Positions 54,152 through 62,300 of a stretch of DNA of 64,000 nucleotides are shown piece after piece. Under the pieces are notes generated by a model that saw only the letters and a program-made list of their open reading frames with translations, was not told the origin of the DNA and made no database searches. Both the position numbers and the translations under genes were made by a program. Within the stretch, counting starts at the first letter, position 1. Every line of letters begins with the position of its first letter. The stretch spans positions 744,001-808,000 of the forward strand of contig NZ_FYAK01000002.1 in assembly GCF_900185615.1 (NCBI RefSeq), in the 5' to 3' direction. The stretch is from Photobacterium malacitanum (GTDB lineage: Bacteria > Pseudomonadota > Gammaproteobacteria > Enterobacterales > Vibrionaceae).

Positions 54152-54697
54152 AGCTTAAACTAGCCTCTAGCACTACTAATTTTATAATGAGCAATGTCAT
54201 TTCCATTGCTTTCTAATAATTACACGTTTATAAATTCGCGTTTACGATGTAATTATACTGTAAAAAACCACCACACCGTCAAGTATTTGTCACTTTTTCC
54301 TATAAATAAATACCACGACAGTATATTGATGTGCTGTAAAATTGACGCAAATTTAAAAAACAATTAAAAACAACAATTTAAAAAACAAATATGAAACAAC
54401 AAATATAAAACACCATTCAATTGATATTTATAAAAATAACGCTGCATTCAACTTGTACACGCTGAAAATAACTTCCAATAAAAAATAACACACATTAACT
54501 TTGATATTACGTTGTTAATTTTTTATATCAAAAGGAAATGGTCATGTTGGCTAGACTAAATATTAGAACATTTTTTAGATAATAGAGAGGTTGATCGCAA
54601 AAATATAATAAACAAGCTTAACAAGTAGAAACATATTAACCATTTTTATAATTATCAGTCACATTTATTAAACTATAGATATGACTGAATATTTTTA
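54152..54697. promoter_or_regulatory. Upstream control region of the EPS operon
   Basis: 546 bases without a gene, extremely A/T-rich. The 14-mer AATTTAAAAAACAA occurs twice (54350-54363 and 54375-54388, 25 bp apart) within a series of A tracts, a likely curved region and H-NS target. I saw no JUMPstart/ops element. Confidence 0.45.
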
Positions 54698-55063
54698 TTA
54701 CTTGAATAAACGGTTTTTCATTAACAACGAACCAATGATTGCCATCATGATACCAACTAATAACACAACAAAGTTTTTGTGGCGTTCGGCTGCTAATATA
54801 TTCTCAGCATAAGTATTATTATACAAATCAGAGCCCGTCATTTTTAGAAATGAGCCCATTTCAATAAAGACATGTTCTTGACCAACCATACCACTCAGTG
54901 AAACCATTCCCCATAAAAGAGAAATCACGCCTAAAGAGACAGAAATAAAACCCCAACTTTGCTTAACATCCATATTCAAACTCACGCCATAACACTTATT
55001 TGCAATTAAAAGTAAAACTTCGCATGAGAATATTACAAATAACAAAAGAAAACAATTCACCAA
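54698..55063 (-). CDS. Hypothetical membrane protein
   Basis: 121 residues if the TTG at 55063 is used; a GTG follows as the next codon and an ATG at residue 31 is another option. Three hydrophobic segments (FLLLFVIFSCEVLLLIA, FISVSLGVISLLWGMVSL, FVVLLVGIMMAIIGSLL) suggest a small inner-membrane protein with a periplasmic loop of about 40 residues. I do not recognise a family. It lies upstream of the EPS operon on the same strand, separated by the large control region. Confidence 0.45.
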   Translation of the reverse strand: MVNCFLLLFVIFSCEVLLLIANKCYGVSLNMDVKQSWGFISVSLGVISLLWGMVSLSGMVGQEHVFIEMGSFLKMTGSDLYNNTYAENILAAERHKNFVVLLVGIMMAIIGSLLMKNRLFK

Positions 55064-55288
55064 AGATATGAGTGGGTAAGTTAATAATTTGATTTTAATA
55101 TAACTTTACTCGACCGCAAAAAATAAACCATTGAAAATAAACAACAAAATAATCATGAAAATAATCATAGCTAGAATGTGATTATTGAACACTGTATATA
55201 TTAATAGATATTAATAATTAATTTTCTATTTTGTGATCTTGATTCAAATTATCATGGCTAAATATAGTTCGTTCAATAATAGTAGATA

Positions 55289-55320
55289 TAAAAAAGCGAC
55301 AATTAATTGTCGCTTTTTTA
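55289..55320 (-). terminator. Terminator of mogA
   Basis: AAAAAGCGACAAT and ATTGTCGCTTTTT form a perfect hairpin with A and T tracts, 20 nt past the mogA stop. Confidence 0.85.
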
Positions 55321-55339
55321 TTATTTATTATTTCTTATT

Positions 55340-55873
55340 TTATTTTTGCTTGGGACGAAATGGCTTAATTACACTTTCATCACACACAAGGAATGGGCCA
55401 TCCATCAAATCAAGGCAGTAAGGCACAGCTGGAAATACTGCATCTAAACATTCACGAATAGATTTTGGCTTACCTGGTAAATTGATAATTAAACTATCAC
55501 CACGAAGTCCTGCTGTTTGGCGTGACAAAATAGCCGTAGGGACAAATTTTAGCGATTCGGCACGCATTAACTCACCAAAGCCTGGCATCATTCGATCACA
55601 AACAGCTTCTGTTGCTTCAGGCGTAACATCACGCTTAGCAGGCCCTGTTCCGCCGGTCGTAACGATCAGGCTACAGTTTTGATTATCAGCCAAGTCAATC
55701 AACGTACTCTCAATCACGTCTTGCTCATCAGGAATAACTTGATAAACAGGCTCCCACTCTGATGTAAGATAATCATTTAGCGTATCAATAATTGCTTGTC
55801 CTGAGATATCTTCATAAACACCAGCACTTGCACGATCGCTTACTGTTACAATACCAATTTTTGCCTTACTCAT
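55340..55873 (-). CDS. mogA: Molybdopterin adenylyltransferase MogA
   Basis: 177 residues, the normal length, with the signature VTTGGTGPAKRDVTPEAT and SLIINLPGKPKSIRECLDA. MogA adenylates molybdopterin before MoeA inserts molybdate. It is a lone gene with GAGGT ahead of the ATG and a terminator behind it. The MOSC protein at the left edge belongs to a related cofactor theme but is not linked. Confidence 0.95.
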   Translation of the reverse strand: MSKAKIGIVTVSDRASAGVYEDISGQAIIDTLNDYLTSEWEPVYQVIPDEQDVIESTLIDLADNQNCSLIVTTGGTGPAKRDVTPEATEAVCDRMMPGFGELMRAESLKFVPTAILSRQTAGLRGDSLIINLPGKPKSIRECLDAVFPAVPYCLDLMDGPFLVCDESVIKPFRPKQK

Positions 55874-55989
55874 CTGTTACCTCATTTGTTTAAACGCAAT
55901 ATTACCATTAAGCATAACATTTAAGCATTATTAATGGCTAAACTGTGTATGCAAATCAGTAAGATGGTAAACATTAATAATACCTATAT

Positions 55990-56439
55990 TCATAACCAGC
56001 GCCTAACCTGCTGACAATAGCGGCGATAATCATTTCCAAACAACTGCAATAGTACCTTTTCCTCAGGCTTAATCTGAAGCTGATTAACCGTTACCATAAA
56101 AGCAATCACCGCTATAGCTGCTGATAATTCGCCCCCAATAAATACTGCAGCAATAAGCAATAACAACAAACTTAAATACATCGGATTACGGCTATATTGG
56201 TATATACCTGTGGTCACTAACTGAGTGGTTGCTTGTGGTGTAAAAGGACTGATAGTGGTGTTAACGCTGGCAAATACTGACATTGATAATGATCCAATGA
56301 CAAGAGCAATAACCACTAATAATATTGCGACGCTCCAAACCGGTTCAAATTGCCACACCGGAATAAATAATCCACAGCCATACATCATCAATAACGCTAT
56401 AGCAGCCAAAACTGGCGGGGGAATTTTCAAAGACAGCAT
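55990..56439 (-). CDS. Isoprenylcysteine carboxyl-methyltransferase-like membrane protein
   Basis: 149 residues with four or five hydrophobic helices and the family segment TTGIYQYSRNPMYLSLLLLL, ending in EEKVLLQLFGNDYRRYCQQV. The RNPMY and C-terminal E..Y..Y pattern bind S-adenosylmethionine in ICMT/PEMT-like proteins. Bacterial substrates are mostly unknown. AAGGA precedes the ATG. Divergent from ygjP. Confidence 0.85.
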   Translation of the reverse strand: MLSLKIPPPVLAAIALLMMYGCGLFIPVWQFEPVWSVAILLVVIALVIGSLSMSVFASVNTTISPFTPQATTQLVTTGIYQYSRNPMYLSLLLLLIAAVFIGGELSAAIAVIAFMVTVNQLQIKPEEKVLLQLFGNDYRRYCQQVRRWL

Positions 56440-56560
56440 AATTAATCCTTACTTATTGCCTGAATTTAACCGCGATTGAACTCATATTACCTAATAATAA
56501 GGTTGCCTCGATAGTTGCCAGCTTATAGCATAACCCTTTTGGTTAAGAGTCATATTGGTT

Positions 56561-57067
56561 ATGCAACAGCTCAAATACATTCAAGGTTATCCGCCTCACC
56601 TTGTTGATCAAGTTCAACAGTTAATAGAAAAAGATCAACTTAAGACATTATTACTTAACCGTTATCCGACACCGCATACGATTAAAACTGAAAAAGCGTT
56701 ATACGATTATGTGATTGAGCTGAAAAACCAATATTTAAAAAAATCAGCCCCCATCAGTAAAGTTGGTTACGACAATAAAATTAATGTGATCAATCATGCA
56801 CTCGGCTTACACACCTTCATTTCACGTGTCCATGGCAATAAACTTAAAGCCAAGCATGAAATTAGAATTGCGACAGTATTTAAGCAAGCTCCCCTGCCTT
56901 TTTTACGGATGATTGTGGTGCATGAGCTGGCGCACTTGAGGGAAAAAGATCACAACAAAGCGTTTTACCAACTTTGCTGCCATATGGAGCCTAATTATCA
57001 TCAGTTGGAGCTAGATATGCGGTTATATCTCACCCATTTAGATCTGATTGGGCCAATATATGATTAG
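56561..57067 (+). CDS. ygjP: YgjP-like metallopeptidase-fold protein (DUF45)
   Basis: 168 residues from the ATG at 56561 (a TTG two codons earlier is unlikely). It is close to E. coli YgjP as I remember it: YIQGYP start, KALYDYVIELKNQYL, YDNKI, LGLHTFISRVHG and the zinc motif HELAHLREKDHNKAFYQLCC with HMEPNYHQLE. YgjP-type proteins have an M48-like HExxH site; a nucleotide-related activity has been proposed for the family. Lone gene. Confidence 0.9.
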   Translation: MQQLKYIQGYPPHLVDQVQQLIEKDQLKTLLLNRYPTPHTIKTEKALYDYVIELKNQYLKKSAPISKVGYDNKINVINHALGLHTFISRVHGNKLKAKHEIRIATVFKQAPLPFLRMIVVHELAHLREKDHNKAFYQLCCHMEPNYHQLELDMRLYLTHLDLIGPIYD

Positions 57068-57308
57068 TTTATTGTAAAGCATCGCGATTGTTGGGTTCGG
57101 TATTTACTCAACCCAATGTCCACCGTCGACTCAAGCCGTGATCGAGCCTTAAAGACGCCAATGAAGCACCTTACGTTTTACGGCTAAATATAAACCCTAC
57201 AACGCGTGGACAATAGATTCCCTATCGCCCTCGCGGGCATTCACTGTAGGGAATGACAGGGTTGGGGCTTGGTGATCACATTGAGCTAGCCAAAATATGT
57301 CATTACTG
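57068..57308. repeat. Repeat-rich intergenic segment left of the insertion element
   Basis: No gene. It contains the hairpin ATTCCCTA (57217-57224) / TAGGGAAT (57247-57254) and, at 57267-57297, the first copy of a 31-bp direct repeat. Confidence 0.5.
57267..57297. repeat. 31-bp direct repeat, left copy
   Basis: Starts GCTTGGTGATCACATTGAGC and is identical to 59027-59057. It lacks the second hairpin arm that follows the right copy. Confidence 0.85.
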
Positions 57309-58974
57309 AGGGAACATGACGGGATAAATACCAACCGATTCTGTCATGCTCTTATTATTCTAGTTCTCATATTATTTTTTTTCCTCATACTTCTATATTC
57401 ATTGATTGAGAACGCTTGATTCTAAGCTCTCTGGTGTTCAGCTGCTCTCTCTTCCAGATGTTCTGGATAGTAGTGATACTCACCGTAATATCATGCTCTT
57501 TAAGCACTTTCATCAGTTGTATGGCTGTCCCATGAGGGTTTAATAATGTCAGCTCAATAATCTTATTCTCAACATGCTCAGGTATACGGTTTTTACTGCG
57601 CTTCAATGGCTTATTTATGCGCTTAAGGCCTAAAGGGCCTTCTTCTTCCATGACTTGCTGATAGGTATATAGTGTCTGGCGTGAGCAACCCAAGATACGT
57701 GCAGCTTTAGTGATACTACCGAGTTGCTCTACAAGTTCGAGCGCTTCAAGTTTTCGCTGAACCTCTTTACCGTATTCATGGCATTTTCGCGGTTCGACCA
57801 ATTCTGTAATATCAAGCCTTCGATGACCGAAGTAAGCTGAGAATGTGCCATCAAACTGGCAGCGGATTTCTACTTTTTGGTTCTCTATGGAGTAACGCAC
57901 TGGCGAGTCAATGACGTACATTTTGCTGTCGAAGCTGAAGGTATGATCTCGACGTATCGTACGATATTCTTTCTGCACACAGATACTATTTAGGTCTAAG
58001 TCTGGCGGCAAAGGCCTGAATGCTGATCTAGCACTAACGGCTTGAACCATCAGATTTTTTGCCCAGTAATTAGGAATAAACTCTTCTTGTAAATAACGAT
58101 TTGCACTCTCCATATCAGTGATATTGTTGAACCTCAATTCGGGAACAAGCCTATCTTGGAACGTGTCGAAGACACGCTCAATACGTCCTTTCCCTTGAGG
58201 GGAGTTTGCAAAAATAATCTCGATACCTAACTCTTCACAAGCACGCTGCATTTGAGAAAAATTACTGCGTTTAGGACCGCCAAAAATACCCGCTCTATCG
58301 ACATACAACGTTTTAAAAACGCCACGTTTTTCGATATAAGCACGCATGACCTTCATACATCCTTCAGTGGTTTCAGAGGGGAAAAACTGCGCATGAATAT
58401 CACTGGTGGCGTCGTCAATGATAGCAATCAAACAAGATTTTCCATCACCGAACCAACGATGAGGACTGCCATCCATTTGAAGCATGAGTCCAGGTAACCC
58501 CATACGCTCTCGATACTTTCTGACACGAGTTCTACGACGCTTAGCCCGCTTGACATGGTGAATCTCATGCGCCCAAGAGCGCAAGGTCTCACGTTTAATC
58601 GAGAGACCTTCGTTCTTTCTTAAAAGCTCTGAGAGATGCTGAAGATTAAAATCGTAATACTTCTTTTGGATGAGGCGCTGAACCTCTTTTTTGAGTGAAT
58701 CAGGCATTTTATTAATTGGAGCACGGCCAGTGTTGCCATGAATCACAAATCGAATCCCTTCTTTGCGATAACGCCGCAAGTAACGCTCAACGGTTCTTCG
58801 TGATTTTTGCAGCAATTGAGTAGCACTATTGATGGTAATTTTGCCATCAATAACTTTGCTAATGATATCGACAGTGAATTGAGATTTAGAATCCATATAG
58901 AACATCCTTAGCTCCTTCTAAAGTCTAATTAATTACTTTAAAAGATAAGCTAATTGAGTCCCGACATATTCCCT
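57309..58974 (-). mobile_element. ISNCY-like insertion sequence, about 1.67 kb
   Basis: One transposase gene lies between imperfect terminal inverted repeats. The left end reads GGGAACATGACGGGAT (from 57310) and the right end, inverted, GGGAATATGTCGGGAC (from 58973), 13 of 16 bases alike. I found no clear target-site duplication, so the exact borders may shift by a base or two or the element may have rearranged. Confidence 0.7.
57385..58905 (-). CDS. ISNCY/IS481-like DDE transposase
   Basis: 506 residues. N-terminal helix-turn-helix parts (INSATQLLQKSRRTVERYLRR) are followed by a DDE integrase core: LQMDGSPHRWFG (first Asp), LYVDRAGIFGG (second Asp) and SPQGKGRIERVFDTFQDRL (Glu). A C-terminal second HTH-like part (SITKAARILGCSRQTLYTYQ) is unusual in position but typical of the ISNCY ISDol1-type proteins. 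The frame is intact and the ribosome site GAAGGAG is good, so it may be active. Confidence 0.9.
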   Translation of the reverse strand: MFYMDSKSQFTVDIISKVIDGKITINSATQLLQKSRRTVERYLRRYRKEGIRFVIHGNTGRAPINKMPDSLKKEVQRLIQKKYYDFNLQHLSELLRKNEGLSIKRETLRSWAHEIHHVKRAKRRRTRVRKYRERMGLPGLMLQMDGSPHRWFGDGKSCLIAIIDDATSDIHAQFFPSETTEGCMKVMRAYIEKRGVFKTLYVDRAGIFGGPKRSNFSQMQRACEELGIEIIFANSPQGKGRIERVFDTFQDRLVPELRFNNITDMESANRYLQEEFIPNYWAKNLMVQAVSARSAFRPLPPDLDLNSICVQKEYRTIRRDHTFSFDSKMYVIDSPVRYSIENQKVEIRCQFDGTFSAYFGHRRLDITELVEPRKCHEYGKEVQRKLEALELVEQLGSITKAARILGCSRQTLYTYQQVMEEEGPLGLKRINKPLKRSKNRIPEHVENKIIELTLLNPHGTAIQLMKVLKEHDITVSITTIQNIWKREQLNTRELRIKRSQSMNIEV

Positions 58975-59346
58975 TGGTAGTTATCGTAATGACAAAGTCG
59001 CTTGGTAATTACGATACGACAGAATCGCTTGGTGATCACATTGAGCTAGCCAAAATAGCTAGCTCGTTGTTGGACAGAATCTTGTTAGACTATCAACTCT
59101 ATCTCAGTTGATAGTTATTAGAAAAAGTAATGGCAAACTTCAATATCGCTATCCAACGTACTATCAATATTTACTTATATAAAGTGGCTTAGGCTTGTCC
59201 AACACTTCGGATAGGTGTCGGGTGCGCGACACATATTCTTATTTGTTATGTGCTAGTTTCACTATTTTGAATTTTGCGTCTATGAAGTGGCATAGTTAAT
59301 TTGGCCACCAAGTCGAAAAGTGTGTAACAGTCAGATCTGGTCTGAA
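58975..59346. repeat. Mosaic of short repeats and hairpins right of the insertion element
   Basis: No gene. About three degenerate units beginning TTGGT (58974, 59002 and 59029) run into the second 31-bp direct-repeat copy. Hairpins follow: GAGCTAGC (59043-59050) / GCTAGCTC (59058-59065), ACTATCAACT (59089-59098) / AGTTGATAGT (59106-59115), and a GTGTCG/CGACAC pair near 59216-59233. Confidence 0.6.
59027..59057. repeat. 31-bp direct repeat, right copy
   Basis: Identical to 57267-57297. Here it continues into GCTAGCTC, completing an 8-bp hairpin. Confidence 0.85.
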
Positions 59347-60264
59347 TTAGTGTGTATCCAGTATAATTAAAGATACGCCGTCATTGAGGAAGAAATCCCC
59401 ATTCAATAGATGACCGCTTAAAGTCTCTGAAATTTTTTCCGTATGTTCGCATGTGTTTATCTTTGCGCATCTAAGGAGGCTTTCAACCTTATTCAACAAG
59501 GAGTAGTTCATTCCCCCACCTAAATTTGAATCACCATGTGCACCATAAAATGAGAATGAATCATTAAAATTTTCTTTCATTATGTTGATTGTGTTGATAT
59601 ACGGGTCATAATTTTCTTTGCCAAAGACAATCAACGGCCCGTTATAAAGAGTATCCCCTGTAAAAACAAGTTCCCTGCTTTCATCAATTACGATTATGCT
59701 ATCATCAGTATGACCTCTAACTCTCGATATCTTGATAATTCTACTCCCTAAGTCAATATTTGTATCAAGATCTATCCATTCATGAACAGTTGTTTTTTCT
59801 GGATAGGATCCAAAAGCTAACTCTTTAGATGAAAAATAATAAGTTTTATCATCAATTGCTTTGTCACGAATATCTTTAATATTTGCAAAAGCTATATTGT
59901 CGAACTCTTCAATGTTAGCATTGTGGTCAAAATGAAAATGTGTCATTAACAATGTAATTGGCTTGTCTGTTAAACTTTTAATTACGGTTGAAATTGTTTG
60001 CTTGCTTTTGTTTTTATTTTCACCAGAACCAGTGTCTAGCATGAGAGCCTTTTCACTACCAATTATTAAATAACTAATATTATATTGACTGCTCTGTGGC
60101 TCTTCTATCATATATGTATTATCAGAGATCTGACTTACTTTATACCAATCACCTGATGCTCTTTTAGACACTTCATCTTCTGCAAATGTTGGTTGTATAA
60201 ATCCACTGAGAAACATAGCGTAGACAATTGCAATAAATCGTGAGTTTTTTATATATTTAATCAT
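59347..60264 (-). CDS. Secreted metallo-beta-lactamase-fold hydrolase
   Basis: 305 residues with a signal peptide (IAIVYAMFLSGFIQPTFA). Zinc ligands are present in order: HFHFDHN, GHTDDS, GDTLYNGP and GAHGD, the HxHxDH...H...D...H set of the MBL superfamily. It is most like general periplasmic MBL hydrolases, not a recognised carbapenemase, and the substrate is unknown. Base composition is a little more AT-rich than neighbours, and it lies beside an insertion element, which suggests acquisition. Confidence 0.8.
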   Translation of the reverse strand: MIKYIKNSRFIAIVYAMFLSGFIQPTFAEDEVSKRASGDWYKVSQISDNTYMIEEPQSSQYNISYLIIGSEKALMLDTGSGENKNKSKQTISTVIKSLTDKPITLLMTHFHFDHNANIEEFDNIAFANIKDIRDKAIDDKTYYFSSKELAFGSYPEKTTVHEWIDLDTNIDLGSRIIKISRVRGHTDDSIIVIDESRELVFTGDTLYNGPLIVFGKENYDPYINTINIMKENFNDSFSFYGAHGDSNLGGGMNYSLLNKVESLLRCAKINTCEHTEKISETLSGHLLNGDFFLNDGVSLIILDTH

Positions 60265-60353
60265 TCTATTCTCTTGATGATAACTTGAAAGTTTTAATTG
60301 AATACATCCTTATCTTTAACTAACATTCCATCAAGATAGAACCTATCTGAAAT

Positions 60354-60710
60354 TTAGATAGATGAACAAAATTCAATGGACAATAGAGCAACTTGAGATA
60401 TTTGTCGCCTCTGTAGAGCAAGGTTCGTTTTTGCACCAACAAGTAAATTAAGGTGTTCAGATTGAAAAAGTGCAGTTAACCAAGGCTCGACTCTTGAACG
60501 TAAAGAGTCAGGGGTAATTTCATCTTCAGCTTTTGCCCAAACGCAACCACCTATAACTTGAAAAGCACCATTTTCACCGCACGGAGTTAATCGCACAGGC
60601 GATTGGTCATCGCCTAACTTTAAGTATTGAGACAATTTATATACATCCTTATTTATTGGTGATATCAGAATAGGAGCTAACAGCTTATTAGTAGGCAATC
60701 TTACTTTCAC
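60354..60710 (-). CDS. Hypothetical protein in the mobile patch
   Basis: 118 residues, no signal or membrane segment. It starts MKVRLPTNKLLAPILISPI and has an Arg/Leu-rich C-terminal half. I do not recognise it. Ribosome site weak. It follows, with a gap, the accessory MBL gene on the same strand and is bounded by the repeat cluster, so it is probably an acquired or decaying gene. Confidence 0.4.
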   Translation of the reverse strand: MKVRLPTNKLLAPILISPINKDVYKLSQYLKLGDDQSPVRLTPCGENGAFQVIGGCVWAKAEDEITPDSLRSRVEPWLTALFQSEHLNLLVGAKTNLALQRRQISQVALLSIEFCSSI

Positions 60711-61078
60711 GTAAAAGAATGCCTCTAAAGTCTTACAATCATAATCACTTTAATTCATAAATATCATGAGCTTGATTACATTATTTTGTTTCAATATGTT
60801 TATATGAAATGAAAATAGTAAGAAATGGATTAAATCAGCCTGATTAGCGTTAGCGTATGAATATGTAAATAAAACTAATCCAAAACCACGTTAACACGAT
60901 ATGAATGAGTATTTGATCTAAACAGTTTTGGGGCAAAAGCTTGTTAGAACGTTTGATCAATTCTGTGATCACCAACCGATTCTGTCGTACCTTAACTACC
61001 ACCTTGAGCCTCAAATCACTCCCCTATTCGGCCTCTAATAGTGGTAGAATCTGCGCATCAGAATTATCGAGACACTCT
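60711..61078. other. Intergenic region with a third repeat copy
   Basis: No gene supported. GTGATCACCAACCGATTCTG and on (60965-60989) is the reverse complement of 59015-59039 with one mismatch, so the repeat family extends here. Confidence 0.5.
60965..60989 (-). repeat. Dispersed 25-bp repeat, inverted copy
   Basis: 24 of 25 bases match 59015-59039 in opposite orientation. A 16-bp part recurs at 57330-57345. Confidence 0.75.
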
Positions 61079-61417
61079 ATGTTTATCCATCACGTTAACG
61101 ACATCGACTGGTTGGTGATCACCGCTTTTGAAGAACTAAAAACGTTATTTGTCGAAGATGCGGGTGCAATCCCCAGTTACTTCTCGACTGCCAGCGAATT
61201 GAGCCTAATAGATCAAGCTAAGCGCAGTTATGGCTATTTGCCGACACTTAGCGGTGTAATCACCGATACTGGCATATTTCAAACTAAGAATAATCAAGAT
61301 GATTTGAGCCCACAGCTTGCTTGCGTAGTTGAAGGGCGTGGTCGCGTGTTTATCTATCACGGTGGCTTTGTGGCTTTTGTGGATGACGAGCAAACCTTTA
61401 TTACTCGCATGGACTGA
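61079..61417 (+). CDS. Hypothetical conserved-looking protein
   Basis: 112 residues from the ATG at 61079 (MFIHHVNDIDWLVITAFEEL). The frame is open upstream to 60941, but that extension crosses the dispersed repeat and reads as low-complexity, so it is rejected. No signal or membrane segment; a mixed alpha/beta composition with GRGRVFIYHGGFVAFVDDEQ near the end. Family not recognised. Confidence 0.55.
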   Translation: MFIHHVNDIDWLVITAFEELKTLFVEDAGAIPSYFSTASELSLIDQAKRSYGYLPTLSGVITDTGIFQTKNNQDDLSPQLACVVEGRGRVFIYHGGFVAFVDDEQTFITRMD

Positions 61418-61564
61418 AAAATATTCAGTCACGTGAGCTCAAAAGTATTGGCAAAGAATACTCGAATTTCACCTTCGTATGTACCTCATACTCATCGAAC
61501 ATTTTGGTTCTATTTACGAATGAGGTTATCATAGCCATTATATGTAAAATGAAGAGACAACATC

Positions 61565-61915
61565 ATGCAACAAGAAGAATTTGAGATTTTAGTAAAACAA
61601 TTAGCAGAGCTCGATAGCGTTTCAGCGATCCTAAATGCATTAAAAGAGAGTGAAGAGCCTGAAATTGCAGAAACAGCAGCAGCAATGATTGGTCACTTTA
61701 GTGTTGCTGACATCGACGGACAACAGCGTATTTACCACGTTTTCACTCAAGAAAACGACCAAGGTGAAGAAGAAGAGTTTGCCGAATGGGTAATGAATGC
61801 TAATGATGAATTAATGCGTTTTATCGCATGGTTCTTCTACACTACATTTGAAATTAACGATAAAGAAACCTACCAAGCTGCAGGCCGCTCATACACGCCA
61901 GCTAAGCGTAGCTAA
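61565..61915 (+). CDS. Small acidic hypothetical protein
   Basis: 116 residues with GAAGAGA before the ATG. Strongly acidic (several EEE runs, FTQENDQGEEEEFAEWVMN) with a helical N-terminus and aromatic core (LMRFIAWFFYTTFEIN). I do not recognise a family. Own strong terminator. Such acidic small proteins are common conserved hypotheticals of vibrios. Confidence 0.65.
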   Translation: MQQEEFEILVKQLAELDSVSAILNALKESEEPEIAETAAAMIGHFSVADIDGQQRIYHVFTQENDQGEEEEFAEWVMNANDELMRFIAWFFYTTFEINDKETYQAAGRSYTPAKRS

Positions 61916-61928
61916 TACGAATATTATT

Positions 61929-61964
61929 TAAGCAGCCAATAGTGTTCTTTATTGGCTGCTTTTG
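61929..61964. terminator. Intrinsic terminator
   Basis: AGCAGCCAATA and TATTGGCTGCT arms followed by TTTT, between convergent genes. Confidence 0.8.
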
Positions 61965-61974
61965 TACTGCACGC

Positions 61975-62112
61975 TTATTGCTCTTCATCTTTAGCTCGTG
62001 GTACCCAATTACATAATGTGAGCATTTTGACTATTGCATCATATTCTTCTTTATTTTCAGTATCATTAAGACGTTGAAGGAAAAACTGCGACATCACATT
62101 GGTGGTAGTCAT
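61975..62112 (-). CDS. Small hypothetical protein (45 residues)
   Basis: ATG at 62112 is preceded by GAGGAGA at ideal spacing. The product begins MTTTNVMSQFFLQRLNDTEN and ends WVPRAKDEEQ; it is acidic and helical, with one cysteine. The codon use looks like coding sequence and the ribosome site is one of the best in the window. Family unknown. Confidence 0.6.
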   Translation of the reverse strand: MTTTNVMSQFFLQRLNDTENKEEYDAIVKMLTLCNWVPRAKDEEQ

Positions 62113-62300
62113 AATGACTCTCCTCTATAGAAACTATACTTAGTTTGCTAAAAAGTGCCGTCAAGAAAAACAGAACAACTGTGATTATTCCCTTCCCTAT
62201 TTCACTATTATCGATGAGATAACACTGATTAAAAACGTCGTGGATATAAAAATATGGAACTATTTTCTGGTTTTATATTCCTTATTTAACTAAAACACCG

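Noticed and set aside
54544-54582. 12-codon plus-strand ORF (MLARLNIRTFFR) with GGAAA before it
   Set aside because: Too short, opposite in direction to the adjacent operon, with no terminator or other support.
54152-54697. JUMPstart/ops element upstream of the EPS operon
   Set aside because: No GGCGGTAGC-type sequence is present in either orientation.
59084-59262. Integron attC-like core sites (GTTAGAC at 59084, GTCCAAC at 59199)
   Set aside because: The two sites are in the wrong order for one attC. The next possible core, GTTATGT, breaks the GTTRRRY rule, and there is no complementary inner arm and no integrase gene.
60941-61078. N-terminal extension of the 112-residue hypothetical protein
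   Set aside because: It reads through a dispersed repeat and low-complexity sequence; the ATG at 61079 is a more natural start.
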